Counted from the stretch's first letter, positions 11,045 to 21,821 are shown. The stretch is 64,000 bases of DNA from Aphrocallistes beatrix (GCA_963281255.1 OY725488.1:9893524-9957523); one strand, 5' to 3'. A program made the numbers and translations. The notes: a model not told the origin generated them from the letters alone.

Positions 11045-12109
11045 CATAGCCTACTCTAATAATGCCTCACAGTAAAATAACCAAGGATGCAGTAATAGCC
11101 GAATGGATTAATACACGGTTAGCCTAAAGTCGTTAACCATGTAGGATAGGCATTAAGAATGTATTACCAGCATATATAAACATGGCATCAAATAACATAT
11201 ATCCGTTGTCAAAATTTCGATTCGTCATCATATCATTGCGCAACAGGTCATTTTAAGCACGATTTTGGCAATTTTCTAAGCTGTTTTAACCCTATTTCTA
11301 AATGGTATTAAGGTGTGATTTTGTGTAGAACCAAGATTAGTACGAGTTGATTTGAAAAGTTAATAATTTTTCAATTGAATGTTGTTACATTCCTGCGTTG
11401 CTATGGTAAAGCATTTTGGTCAGTTTGGGCCATATCCTGCAAACTGTAAGAACTAGGTCTTCAAATTTGATTTTATTTGATAGGCAATTGGCTACTTCCT
11501 ATTAGGTAATAATACAATTTAAACTTCTAAATTAACAGACTATAGAGTTATGAGACAATTTAGTGTTTTGGCCACATTCTTAAAATCAACCCATAACTCA
11601 AAACTCGTTGAATTTAGAAGTTCAAGTTGTATTATCACCTAATAGGAAGTAGGCCATTGCCTATCAAACACGATCGAATTTGAAGATCTAACTACTACAG
11701 TTTGCACGAAATGGCCCAAACTGACCAAATTGCTTTACCATAGTAACGCAGGAATGTAACAACATTCCATTGAAAAATTCTAAATTTTTCAAATCAACTC
11801 GTACTAATCTTGGTTCTACACAAAAATCACACCATAATACCATTTAGAAATAGGGTTAAAACAGCTTAGAAAATCGCTAAAATTGTCCTTAGAACGACCT
11901 GTTGCGCAATGATATGATGACTAATCGAAATTTTCCAACGGATATATATACTTTGATACCATGTTTATATATGCTGGTAATACATTCTTAATGGCTATTC
12001 TGCATGGTTAACGATTTCAAGCTAATCGTGTATTAATTCATTCGGCTATTACTTCATCCCTAGTCCATGATTTTCAGTCTACTGTGAGGCATTATTAGAG
12101 TAGGCTATG
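11045..12109. mobile_element. Foldback element, 1,065 bp, almost entirely a long inverted repeat
   Basis: The left end reads CATAGCCTACTCTAATAATG and the right end is its exact reverse complement. The two arms pair all the way to a short centre near 11540-11600, where TAATACAATTTAAACTTC pairs with its complement around 11620-11640. Fragments of the same element recur at 34966-35058 and about 23535-23611, so it is or was mobile. No transposase frame is present; the whole element is a potential hairpin about 0.5 kb long. Confidence 0.8.
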
Positions 12110-12113
12110 GCTC

Positions 12114-12660
12114 AGGGTACCCATTTTTGAAAATAATTAGTCTGGTGTAAAACCGGTTGAGGTCGCTTATATAATCTCTTAATTTTAATATTACAGCACT
12201 TGTATGTAATCTTAATACGATAAGATTAATGTTGTCATCAGACAATGTAAATTTAACATCTACAAGTATTAATATTAAAAATACTAGAAATTTGAACATA
12301 CTAGGTGGTGCCTATACAATCTTAAATAAATGTACAAAGCAGAGTATACATAACTTTGGATGTGTACTAGTGAGCATCGCTTTTGTCAAAGAATCTTTAC
12401 GAAACATGATTCATAGTTATAATTTCAAAGATAATTTCAAAGAATAGAATTATGAATCCAGAAATGACAGGCGTATATTCCCATTGCAATAATATGGAAG
12501 CCAAAATTCAAAGTTTACACAACAGATTATCTTGCATTAGATAAAAACGATGATCTTGAAATATAGTAAGTTATATACGCATATAAGATATGCATATATA
12601 CCTACTAGATGTAATTATTTAATTTATTTAAGACACTCAAAAAAGCACTGTTAATTTCAG
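12114..12660 (+). repeat. Conserved 5' flank unit of transporter copy 1, ending in a 3' splice-like site
   Basis: Starts at GGGTACCCATTTTTG and ends at TTAATTTCAG, 20 bp before the start codon. Related units precede transporter copies 2 (about 19015-19444) and 3 (about 26385-26891) and occur without a gene at 21822-22290 and 22855-23095. The terminal AG, conserved at 20, 20 and 19 bp before the three ATGs, suggests either a 5'-UTR intron or a trans-splice acceptor. Confidence 0.5.
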
Positions 12661-12680
12661 ATACAGAAATAACCCTCGCT

Positions 12681-14015
12681 ATGAGGTTCAAAATCCCTAA
12701 TAAAAATCTTCCCTCACAAGCCATACACGTTTGCTTGACAACAACGCTTGCTTTCGCAGCAATGAGTTTCTTTCAAGCAACCACTTCTCCAATTGAAAAG
12801 GAAATATTGGAGGAAGGCATCCTGACAGCCAAAACCTATCCTCTATTTGTCTCTGCACTATATTTAGGAGCTATTTTCACTAGTCTCATTTCTGGACCAA
12901 TTAGTGAGTGGTTGGGTATCAAACACACTCTGGTTATTTTCTCCCCTTTAGCTGGATTGGGGGCATTTCTAATCATTCTGGGATTCAACGGTATTTTGAT
13001 CATTGCAGGAAGGTTTCTAATAGGATTATTCTTCGGCCTTATTACATCAATTGTTCCCGTTTTCAATGCTGAAGTATCAACTTCTTCCATCAGAAAAATA
13101 TTTGGTTCTCTCTTGGGTCTCTCAATTCGTTCTGGATACATTTTGAGCTATGTCCTTGGAATTTGGATAGAATTTCGATGGCTTGCTGCAATCTTTTTAA
13201 TGTTTTTAGTCGTTGTTGCACTCAACTTATTTTTTCCTCATGAAAGTCCTCAGTGGTTGAAAAGCAAAGGTTGGATAAATAAAAGCTATAAAGCCAAAAG
13301 ATATTACGGCAAAAAAGAAAATTCTACTTCAGAAACAAAGACTACGGCTGCTTCATGTTTGTTAACACAATCCTTGCCACTCGATAAGGAATTACCCCTC
13401 AGTTTCTTGTCATGGACCATTATCCGACCTTTGCTAATCTGTATCAGCACACATGTGTTGAAAACATGTTCTGGATATCTGTTACTCAACGGATTCTGTG
13501 CTCACTTATTGAAAAGTGTTGTCAATTTTGACTCTAAAGTTGCGTCATTATTTTATATGGCATTCCAATTGGTTGGTTCCATCGTTTTCATTTGCATTAT
13601 TCAGAAAGTGAATTGGAAGAGGTTAATCATGCTAACTACAGCCATTCAGATGGTAGCCAATCTAATTCTGGCAATCACAATGTTCCTTTCAATCAGAAAA
13701 TACAACTGTGAAAACAATTTCGATTCACTTCCCCAATGCACCATTCTAGAATATGCTATCTTACTGAGCATCATCGTCTATGGTTTCATATCAGCTGTTG
13801 GATGGAGTTCGATAGCCTGGTGGTTGTATGGGGAGATTCTACACCTGAAGTACCGACGAATCTCAGCTGGAATTGCTACACTGTCAAGTTTCATAGCTGA
13901 GTGCTTAAATCAGCTAATTGCTCCGTTATTAGTCGAGTACTTAGGACCTGATATAGTATTCCTAGGTTGTACGTTTGTTTGCTTGATTGCTTTGATAATG
14001 CAATGGTTCTATTAA
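12681..14015 (+). CDS. SLC2/GLUT-like major facilitator transporter (copy 1)
   Basis: Predicted 12-helix membrane transporter, 444 aa, intronless in its coding part. MFS sugar-porter features: the loop 2-3 motif as SEWLGIKHTL (75-84) in place of the usual D-x-x-G-R-R; GRFLIGLFFG (110-119) followed by VPVFNAE (125-131), the GR...P-x-(x)-x-E signature; and HESPQWL (187-193) in place of PESPRWL. A short charged cytoplasmic loop follows, and WWLYGEIL lies in the C-terminal half. The terminal PETKG is missing and the protein stops right after the last helix. Hydrophobic helices run through the whole length. The substrate, hexose or another small polar solute, cannot be told. Almost identical to the gene at 19465, with few amino-acid changes. 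Confidence 0.85.
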   Translation: MRFKIPNKNLPSQAIHVCLTTTLAFAAMSFFQATTSPIEKEILEEGILTAKTYPLFVSALYLGAIFTSLISGPISEWLGIKHTLVIFSPLAGLGAFLIILGFNGILIIAGRFLIGLFFGLITSIVPVFNAEVSTSSIRKIFGSLLGLSIRSGYILSYVLGIWIEFRWLAAIFLMFLVVVALNLFFPHESPQWLKSKGWINKSYKAKRYYGKKENSTSETKTTAASCLLTQSLPLDKELPLSFLSWTIIRPLLICISTHVLKTCSGYLLLNGFCAHLLKSVVNFDSKVASLFYMAFQLVGSIVFICIIQKVNWKRLIMLTTAIQMVANLILAITMFLSIRKYNCENNFDSLPQCTILEYAILLSIIVYGFISAVGWSSIAWWLYGEILHLKYRRISAGIATLSSFIAECLNQLIAPLLVEYLGPDIVFLGCTFVCLIALIMQWFY

Positions 14016-14618
14016 ATTTTTGCTAAGGCAGCGCCATAAAAACTTGTTAAAATTCGCATTATGGATATCCACGTGCAAAAACCTTATTTCCTAGTGAAAT
14101 ATACCATATTAGCAGTTGAAATCACGTTTCAAGTCAATGCATAATCTATCCTACGCAAAAGGGGGTCCAGATTGTGCTACCCATCCGCATCCCCACTGAA
14201 AGTCTCTTTGTTGCGGAAGATGGTTAACCAGGGGTGAATGCATTAGTTCGAATTTGAAGGTTGTCCATATTCCGAATTTCTGTGGTTGTCATTAGTTGGA
14301 CTCTGTTTTTACTAAGGTTGTCATTAGTTGAACTCTGTTGTAGGATAAAGTCTCTTTCTCGACACTGGGCAACAAAATACCACAATAATATCACTGTATG
14401 GTTTCAATATAGAATGAGCACCACATAGACCGCGTTAAACTGATGAAAACCTTTGCAAATAGCGAGTCAAACAAATTCGAACTAATGCACGGTGGAATAA
14501 ATAGAACACTATAATGACATAATTTTAAGAAGCACAAAGTTCCAAGTAAATAATGAATGAAAATAGAAATAACAGTTCAGAGAGAATCAATGCTTCTAAA
14601 GAATGTAGCCGAACAATA
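14016..14618. other. 3' flank shared by transporter copies 1 and 2, with an inverted-repeat element
   Basis: Nearly identical to 20800-21400, so part of the duplicated block. Within it, about 14230-14492 has inverted ends around GCATTAGTTCGAATTTG and CAAATTCGAACTAATGC, a probable small MITE that predates the duplication. No gene. Confidence 0.5.
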
Positions 14619-16507
14619 CTATAAATAAACGAGTACTGAATTCAAAATAGTTAGGATGCAATGATTGGGATTATTAGAAGCTACTATTATTCGATCTTCA
14701 GAGTCAAGAGCTATTCCTTTAACTATAAAGAAGTCTCCTCTATCTTTTCCTGTCTGACCGAATTTGTGCATCAATTTTCCTCTGCTAGAGAAGATTAACA
14801 CACAATTAGTAGCTATATCCGTCATTAAAATATTGTTAGCTTTATCTATACAGAAGTAGCAAGGATCTATCTCTAGGTTCCCTTCTCCACGAGGTATTAT
14901 CTGTCTGATGAGCTGGTGAGAATAATTGTAGTAACGAACACACGGATCTCCTGATGTCAACACTACAACCTCATCAGAAGTCAGCTTAATATCTCTGGGG
15001 GAAGAAATATCCTCAATGAATGAATGGAATGTAAGATCCAAGTTTAAACATTGAATTCTATGATTCTGTGTGTCACAAATGTAAATTACATTCTTCTCAT
15101 TTGATACAGTGATTCCTCTAGGCCAAGCAAACTCGAGTTTTCCTTTCCCTTCCTTTCCAACAGAGTCCAAGAATTTCCCATCTGTACTATACACATACAA
15201 GAAACAGCTCCATGGCATATACAGTCTGTCCCATAAAAAACTGGAATCAATAATGTGTATGGCATTCAAAGGATAGTTCTTATTAAGAAAGTTGGTTACG
15301 AAACTAGTGTTGTAAAACGATTCATTATCAATATTTTATTTTATAACCACTGTTTTCTAATACTAGATTACACCTTTTGGGCATTGAATTCCATTAGGAA
15401 TGTATGAAAAATCCATCTATCTCGGCCCAGACATTGGTCAATTCAACTATTAGCTCCTTTTTAGTTTTTAGTTTGCGTTTGATTAGCTCTAACTTGATCC
15501 AGGCGAATAAGTTCTCAATTGAGTCCAAGTCTGGGCTTTAACTTGACAAGTCTATCCTATTTTTGTCCATAAATTGTCCCATCCAGACCTTAGTATGCTT
15601 TGCAGTGTGTTTCGGATGGTTGTTTTGCACAATAAACCATTCATCCTGATGGAAAACCTTGGCCTGCTCTAACAAATGCTCCTCTAAGATCAGCAATAGC
15701 GCGGGGAAATCCAAGGTTTCATCCAAATCCAAGGTATTTTTTAACTGAGAAAATTGGATTGGTTGACTTTTAATAGAATTCCAGTTTTTAATGGGACAGA
15801 CTGTATAGGCTTAACTGCGTAACATAGACTTTGCGATTGTTGATACAGATCCCGTCTGGACCATTCATCCTCTTTTTGAAATCAAACAAGAATTTCAGAT
15901 TTTTAGTGAATACTTGTACACGATCATTCGATGAGTCACAGATGTAAACATTGTCGGTTTCAGAATCTATTGCAATTGATCCAGGATTGTAGAACACTCC
16001 GGGTAGAGATCCAGGATAGTAGAACATTCCGAGTGATGTATATCCACTATCTCTGTTCTTACAAGCTACCTTGAGGGGATCTCCTTTCTCTTCATAGGGA
16101 GGGACATCACTCACTTCGATCACTCTTATCTCACTCAGTTTATCGAACACACACTCATCCCACTTCAACAGTACTCTTCGTATGCCAGCGAGATCTTTCT
16201 CATATTTAGCTCTTATCTTTCTCACGCGTGCTTCCAACACAGACACACTCTCTTCCACAGTTTCTTCGATTTCGTTTTCCTTCACAGAGGATAATTGAGA
16301 CTCTTTCAAACGATTCAGCTCTTCAATCTGTTGGTTGACCCTTTTCCCCTTGTACCTATCCACTAGCTCATCCAGCTCTGACAATAGAGTGGTTTCCCTC
16401 TCCACTAACACCTGATGAGATCTATGGAACTTTGCGGCAATTTCTCTCCTCACTCCCTCCACCTGCGAGAGGAATGAATCACTTCTCAACACATCAGTAC
16501 TAGTCAT
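14619..16507 (-). pseudogene. Coiled-coil/NHL-repeat protein gene split by a mariner element
   Basis: The minus-strand frame starts at 16507 with a TRIM-like coiled coil (about residues 10-130, heptads around VEERETTLLSEL-type and EESVSVLEARV stretches) and then NHL repeats (NPGSIAIDSETDNVYICD, PDGICINNRKVY). It runs into the transposon at 15803. Beyond 15222 the NHL repeats continue (WPRGITVSNEKNVIYICD, KGIALDSEDRIIVASN) to the stop at 14619. Removing the element plus one TA rejoins the two parts in frame, so the insertion is the only visible lesion. No RING or B-box is present. TRIM-NHL relatives bind RNA or protein through the propeller. It is a different subfamily from the 40-63 kb array: the N-terminus is unrelated. 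A truncated second copy lies at 21401-21817. Confidence 0.75.
15222..15803 (-). mobile_element. Tc1/mariner element with degenerate transposase, inserted in the NHL gene
   Basis: A 582-bp element with inverted ends CAGTCTGTCCCATAAAAAAC / CAGTCTGTCCCATTAAAAAC and TA target sites on both sides. The minus strand at about 15730-15440 encodes a broken DDE-transposase fragment: QNNHPKHTAKHTKVW resembles the second catalytic-Asp region and DLDSIENLFAWIK the third (SPDLNPIENLW in the family). A stop separates the two, so it cannot encode an active enzyme. Confidence 0.85.
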
Positions 16508-17235
16508 TTATTAATGTTGGATTTACAATCAATTTGAGATATTATTGATCGAGATATAATAATCAAATTCATCGCTTTGGTCTATAAATACTCTTTTGCT
16601 ATAGAATATATCAGAGTGAACAGATCAAATTTCATTTTGATTGGCTACTATACTTGGCTACTACAGTAGAATTAATTATAGCCTAGAATGGAGTATATAC
16701 TGTTTTCGTAGTAGTAGTCCAGAATCATTTTCAAAACTTCATTAATAAACTTGCACAATTGAGATAATTTCAAAACAGAAGTCAACTATTAAAGCAAATA
16801 TCTGTACTTATATAAAATGATTATTTATTCAATTATTCAACACTGAAAAGCAATGGTAATAATCATATTGTTTGAATCTGCAGGAAGACGTCTTCGAAGA
16901 ACGAATGCAGTACACTGTAGTTTCATAAAAGCATCTCCCTATTAGAGCAAATAGCTAAAAGGTTTATTGCGAAGGTTTAATAGTTAAAACAACACAATAA
17001 AAAGCAGTGTGTACTAAATAATAATGCATATAGTATGAAGACAAAAAAGACACAAAACGACTTACAAAATATTATACAAAACGAGATAGTAAAGAGTGTA
17101 GAAATTGAGTTAGCATGTTGCGAGTGGGTTATTTATAAATGCCTAGGAAGATGTTTAGGAAGTGGATAGAGCTAAACTAGTGGAAAGTATGGACAAACAA
17201 GAGCGTAGCATAAAAAACAGAAGGGGAGTTTGGGC
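16508..17235. other. Intergenic; flank of astacin copy 3
   Basis: AT-rich. The part from about 16970 resembles the 3' flank of astacin copy 2 (about 5570-5848). No gene or RNA feature seen. Confidence 0.4.
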
Positions 17236-17509
17236 TTACACAACACTGTAGTCATACCTAACATACCCAGAGCATCCCGTGTCATGGCAATGCTTTTGAT
17301 TGTAATGGGATCCATTGGCACAATGACAACTGTCTCAGACATTGACACAGCATCAACTGAAAGAAAATCAAGATCCCATACCCTGATGCGGAAAACTGCC
17401 AAAAGGTGGGTTTAAAACGAAATGTGTGATTCCAGGTAGGGTTTAGAGTATGTAATTTTGTAGCTGTTGCAACTGAATATTCAGTACCTAAAAAATCGAC
17501 AGCAACAAT

Positions 17510-17871
17510 CATAGGCGTAAACTTAGCCTAGTTGTGGGGTTCTGGCCCCCCACAGCGCTTCAAAGTGTGGGGTTCTGGCCCCCCCAAAGCGCTTCAAAGT
17601 GTGGGGGGCGGCCCCCCACACTTATAACAGTTGGTTTTTAGTTGAAACTGTTTCACAGCATATTATTGATATCATCTCAGCATTAGTTATCTTTAGTAAA
17701 TATATTTCAAAATATCCCAATTTACTTTTCATATTAAATTTCCTCAGCAATATTTTACATTCAATACTACTTTGAAAACTAGATCTGCTTATTTTGATCG
17801 ATCGATTTAACATGATTTGGGTAATGGCCCCCCACACTTTTAGAAAAAAAATCAAAAACTTTACGCCTATG
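17510..17871. mobile_element. hAT-type MITE in astacin pseudogene (8-bp target duplication)
   Basis: A 362-bp element with inverted ends CATAGGCGTAAACTT / CATAGGCGTAAAGTTTTT and an exact 8-bp duplication GCAACAAT at 17502-17509 and 17872-17879. The uninterrupted sequence in astacin copy 2 has a single GCAACAAT here. Inside are direct repeats with GTGTGGGG and GGCCCCCCAC blocks. Non-coding. Confidence 0.9.
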
Positions 17872-18039
17872 GCAACAATTACCACGAATGGATCTGGTAA
17901 ATTCCAAAGCCCATCAGTATCCTTCAAATTGACACCATACCTCACTTTAACAGTGAGAATTCCATACACACTTGAACCTGAGCATGAGTAGAGGTGATTG
18001 TCTTGTTGGATATCTGATCTGCTCAGATCGTCCCTTTGT

Positions 18040-18315
18040 CAGTGGCGTAGCCAGAGCGTTTGTGATGCTCGGGCCTGCTTCCATGGTCCAAGAAAAATTT
18101 TATGTGTCTTTGCTTGTTCAGCTAAAGTTTTGAATCCTGAATGCGAATTTTGGTACTTAGTTTGATTAATTAATTATGTCAAAGCACAGTATGTTCGGTA
18201 TGTCCCCATATGGTTACTTATGGTTGTTTGACAAAGTTACTAAATTTCAACATTCGAAAATTCGAAAGCTTTGCCAGGAGCACAAGGCTGACGCCCGGGT
18301 CTGGCTACGCCACTA
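18040..18315. mobile_element. hAT-type MITE in astacin pseudogene (8-bp target duplication)
   Basis: A 276-bp element with inverted ends CAGTGGCGTAGCCAGA / TAGTGGCGTAGCCAGA and an exact 8-bp duplication CCCTTTGT at 18032-18039 and 18316-18323. The ends are typical of hAT elements. Different ends show that it is a different family from the insertion at 17510. Non-coding. Confidence 0.92.
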
Positions 18316-18779
18316 CCCTTTGTCCCAATCTCGGACTACCCTGTGCTCTGTAAGCAGCGCTATTGGCAACTTCAATGGTTTTCCATCCGAAGCACGAATT
18401 TCTTGCAAAAGCTGCGTCGGTATAGTGCATTATTGAGCCAAAATCATACGATGAATCCTGGTAGTCGATTTCGAAATCATTCCTCTTCATGAAATTGTGA
18501 CTTTGGCCACTCTTGATATTACAAAAAATTATCCAGACATAATTGTCACGGTCTGGTCTACTCTGTTCATGCCAAAAGTCGATAGTAGGTCTAATTTCAT
18601 GCAGGGTTATGCCATACGTCTCACAAGAGTTTTGCTCTAAGTTTATAACTTGTCCACCGCCTTGTCTACCTACATATGAATAGCACCCGCGATCCGAATT
18701 TTGGAAATAAATATAATCTCTATTGTAACTCCTGCGAGGCACGAATCGAAGACAAGTGGTGTCCTCCCAATGATCCATA

Positions 18780-19444
18780 AATTTATAGTATTTCCAATAT
18801 TAATACTTGTACTTGTAGATGTTGCATTTACATTGTCTCATGACAACGTTAATCTCACCGCGTTTATATTACACAACCGCGCTTCGTTTGCTTGGGCTGT
18901 GTGGCTAGCGGACACTTTGTGTCCGTTGAAGGCGCCTTTAGTTAAACTTAATTATCTTAGTCAAATCAGGTGAAATTAATTATCCTTATAGTTGCAGAAC
19001 TTTTGGATCACCCTATAAATGCGATGAGATTAATGTTATCATGAGACAATGTAAATTTAACATCTATAAGTATTATTGTTAGAAATTTTACAGATTTAGA
19101 CATCCCAGGTGGTGCTAATACAATCGAAAACCATTTACAAAGGAGAGTATATATAGTTTTGAATGTGAAACTATTGAGAATAGCTTTTATTAAAAGAATC
19201 TTTAGTAAAACATCATTCATATAAATTCAAAGAATAGAGCTCAAGAACCAGAAATGTTAAGTACATTCTTCTTGCAATAATATCGAAGCCAAAATTCAAA
19301 GTTGCACAACAGATTATATTGCATCAGATAAAAACAATAATCTTGAAATAGAAGTTATATACGCATATAATGTATACATAAATACTTATTAGATGTATTT
19401 ATTTAATTTATTTAAGACACTTAAGAAAGCACTGTTAATTTCAG
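18780..19444. repeat. Inverted and direct copies of the transporter 5' flank around a GC-rich module
   Basis: 18780-18862 is a minus-strand partial copy of the transporter 5' flank (TTACATTGTCTCATGACAAC), 18875-18938 is a diverged Helitron-like head module, and from 19015 the plus-strand flank unit of transporter copy 2 begins, ending in TTAATTTCAG at 19444. Astacin copy 3 is truncated exactly at the left edge of this block, so the insertion or rearrangement probably removed its 5' part. Confidence 0.5.
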
Positions 19445-19464
19445 ATACAGATCAAACTCTCATT

Positions 19465-20799
19465 ATGAGGTTCAAAATCCCTGATAAAGACTTTCCCTTG
19501 CTAGCCATGCACGTTTGCTTGACAACAACGCTTGCTTTCGCAGCAATGAGTTTCTTTCAAGCAACCACTTCTCCAATTGAAAAGGAAATATTGGAGGAAG
19601 GCATCCTGACAGCCAAAACCTATCCTCTATTTGTCTCTGCACTATATTTAGGAGCTATTTTCACTAGTCTCATTTCTGGACCAATTAGTGAGTGGTTGGG
19701 TATCAAACACACTCTGGTTATTTTCTCCCCTTTAGCTGGATTGGGGGCATTTCTAATCATTCTGGGATTCAACGGTATTTTGATCATTGCAGGAAGGTTT
19801 CTAATAGGATTATTCTTCGGCCTTATTACATCAATTGTTCCCGTTTTCAATGCTGAAGTATCAACTTCTTCCATCAGAAAAATATTTGGTTCTCTCTTGG
19901 GTCTCTCAATTCGTTCTGGATACATTTTGAGCTATGTCCTTGGAATTTGGATAGAATTTCGATGGCTTGCTGCAATCTTTTTAATGTTTTTAGTCGTTGT
20001 TGTACTCAACTTATTTTTTCCTCATGAAAGTCCTCAGTGGTTGAAAAGCAAAGGTTGGATAAATAAAAGCTATAAAGCCAAAAGATATTACGGCAAAAAA
20101 GAAAATTCTACTTCAGAAACAAAGACTACGGCTGCTTCATGTTTGTTAACACAATCCTTGCCACTCGATAAGGAATTACCCCTCAGTTTCTTGTCATGGA
20201 CCATTATCCGACCTTTGCTAATCTGTATCAGCACACATGTGTTGAAAACATGTTCTGGATATCTGTTACTCAACGGATTCTGTGCTCACTTATTGAAAAG
20301 TGTTGTCAATTTTGACTCTAAAGTTGCGTCATTATTTTATATGGCATTCCAATTGGTTGGTTCCATCGTTTTCATTTGCATTATTCAGAAAGTGAATTGG
20401 AAGAGGTTAATCATGCTAACTACAGCCATTCAGATGGTAGCCAATCTAATTCTGGCAATCACAATGTTCCTTTCAATCAGAAAATACAACTGTGAAAACA
20501 ATTTCGATTCACTTCCCCAATGCACCATTCTAGAATATGCTATCTTGCTCAGCATCATCGTTTATGGATTCATATCAGCTGTTGGATGGAGTTCGATAGC
20601 CTGGTGGTTGTATGGGGAGATTCTACATCTGAGGCACCGACGAATCTCAGCTGGAATTGCTACACTGTCAAGTTTCATAGCTGAGTGCTTAAATCAGCTA
20701 ATTGCTCCGTTATTAGTCGAGTACTTAGGACCTGATATAGTATTCCTAGGTTGTACGTTTGTTTGCTTGATTGCTTTGATAATGCAATGGTTCTATTAA
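19465..20799 (+). CDS. SLC2/GLUT-like major facilitator transporter (copy 2)
   Basis: 444 aa, intronless, almost identical to the gene at 12681 (differences near the N-terminus, A180V, and KY to RH near the C-terminal third). Same motifs: GRFLIGLFFG, VPVFNAE, HESPQWL, WWLYGEIL. The frame is open further upstream to 19393, but the start chosen (MRFKIPDKDF) matches the other copies and lies 20 bp after the conserved AG of TTAATTTCAG. The high identity extends about 1 kb past the stop into the NHL fragment, so it is a block duplication or gene conversion rather than selection alone. Confidence 0.85.
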   Translation: MRFKIPDKDFPLLAMHVCLTTTLAFAAMSFFQATTSPIEKEILEEGILTAKTYPLFVSALYLGAIFTSLISGPISEWLGIKHTLVIFSPLAGLGAFLIILGFNGILIIAGRFLIGLFFGLITSIVPVFNAEVSTSSIRKIFGSLLGLSIRSGYILSYVLGIWIEFRWLAAIFLMFLVVVVLNLFFPHESPQWLKSKGWINKSYKAKRYYGKKENSTSETKTTAASCLLTQSLPLDKELPLSFLSWTIIRPLLICISTHVLKTCSGYLLLNGFCAHLLKSVVNFDSKVASLFYMAFQLVGSIVFICIIQKVNWKRLIMLTTAIQMVANLILAITMFLSIRKYNCENNFDSLPQCTILEYAILLSIIVYGFISAVGWSSIAWWLYGEILHLRHRRISAGIATLSSFIAECLNQLIAPLLVEYLGPDIVFLGCTFVCLIALIMQWFY

Positions 20800-21400
20800 A
20801 GTTATGCTAAGGCAGCGCCATAAAAACTTGTTAAAATTCGCATTATGGATATCCACGTGCAAAAACCTTATTTCCTAGTGAAATATACCATATTAGCAGT
20901 TGAAATCACGTTTCAAGTCAATGCATAATCTATCCTACGCAAAAGGGGGTCCAGATTGTGCTACCCATCCGCATCCCCACTGAAAGTCTCTTTGTTGCGG
21001 AAGATGGTTAACCAGGGGTGAATGCATTAGTTCGAATTTGAAGGTTGTCCATATTCCGAATTTCTGTGGTTGTCATTAGTTGGACTCTGTTTTTACTAAG
21101 GTTGTCATTAGTTGAACTATGTTGAAGAAAAAGTCTCTTTCTCGACACTGGGCAACAAATACCACAATAATATCACTGTATGGTTTCAACATAGAATGAG
21201 CACCACATAGACCGCGTTAAACTGATGAAAACCTTTGCAAATAGCGAGTCAAACAAATTCGAACTAATGCACGGTGGAATAAATAGAACACTATAATGAC
21301 ATAATTTTAAGAAGCACAAAGTTCCAAGTAAATAATGAATGAAAATAGAAATAACAGTTCAGAGAGAATCAATGCTTCTAAAGAATGTAGCCGAACAATA
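20800..21400. other. 3' flank of transporter copy 2, nearly identical to 14016-14618
   Basis: Non-coding part of the duplicated block. It differs from the first copy by only scattered substitutions and small indels. Confidence 0.6.
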
Positions 21401-21817
21401 CTATAAATAAACGAGTACTGAATTCAAAATAGTTAGGATGCAATGATTGGGATTATTAGAAGCTACTATTATTCGATCTTCAGAGTCAAGAGCTATTCCT
21501 TTAACTGTAAAGAAGTCTCCTCTATCTTTTCCTGTCTGACCGAATTTGTACATCAATTCTCCTCGGTTAGAGAAGATTAACACACAATTAGTAGCTATAT
21601 CCGTCATTAAAATATCGTTAGCTTTATCAATACAGAAGTAGTATGGATCTATCTCTAAGTTCCATTCTCCACGAGGTATTATCTGTCTGATGATCTGGTA
21701 AGAATAATTGTAGTAACGAACACACAGATCTCCTGATGTCAACACTACAACCTCATCAAAAGTCAGCTTAATATCTCTGGGGGAAGAAATATCCTCAATA
21801 AATGAATGGAATGTAAG
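21401..21817 (-). pseudogene. Truncated second copy of the coiled-coil/NHL gene (C-terminal part only)
   Basis: The minus-strand frame is open and matches the last ~140 residues of the gene at 14619 (IIPRGEWNLEIDPYYFC, KGIALDSEDRIIVASN, ending SVLVYL). Homology stops abruptly at 21817, where sequence beginning GGGTACCCATTTTTG, the start of the transporter 5' flank unit, takes over. No start, coiled coil or promoter remains. Confidence 0.8.
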
Positions 21818-21821
21818 CTAG

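Larger units (their letters stand above)
17236..18778 (-). pseudogene. Astacin-C2 pseudogene (copy 3), disrupted by two hAT insertions
   Basis: Clearly homologous to the two intact astacin-C2 genes but dead by several lesions. The signal peptide, propeptide and start of the catalytic domain are missing, with homology ending at about 18778. The zinc motif reads HEIRPTIDFWHEQ, having lost the second zinc His and the Gly of HExxHxxGF. Two transposons interrupt it (17510-17871 in the C2 part, 18040-18315 at the end of the catalytic part). A one-base deletion near 17395 shifts the frame in the C2 domain. The segment between zinc motif and Met-turn resembles copy 1 (IKSGQSHNFMKR), while most of the remainder resembles copy 2, so it is a mosaic. 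Confidence 0.9.

Noticed and set aside
12836-13489. Minus-strand open frames within the transporters (also at 19620-20273 and 27003-27719)
   Set aside because: Antisense shadows of a highly conserved coding sequence; no domain.
19393-19464. N-terminal extension of transporter copy 2
   Set aside because: It would run through the conserved splice-like TTAATTTCAG and is closed or different in copies 1 and 3.
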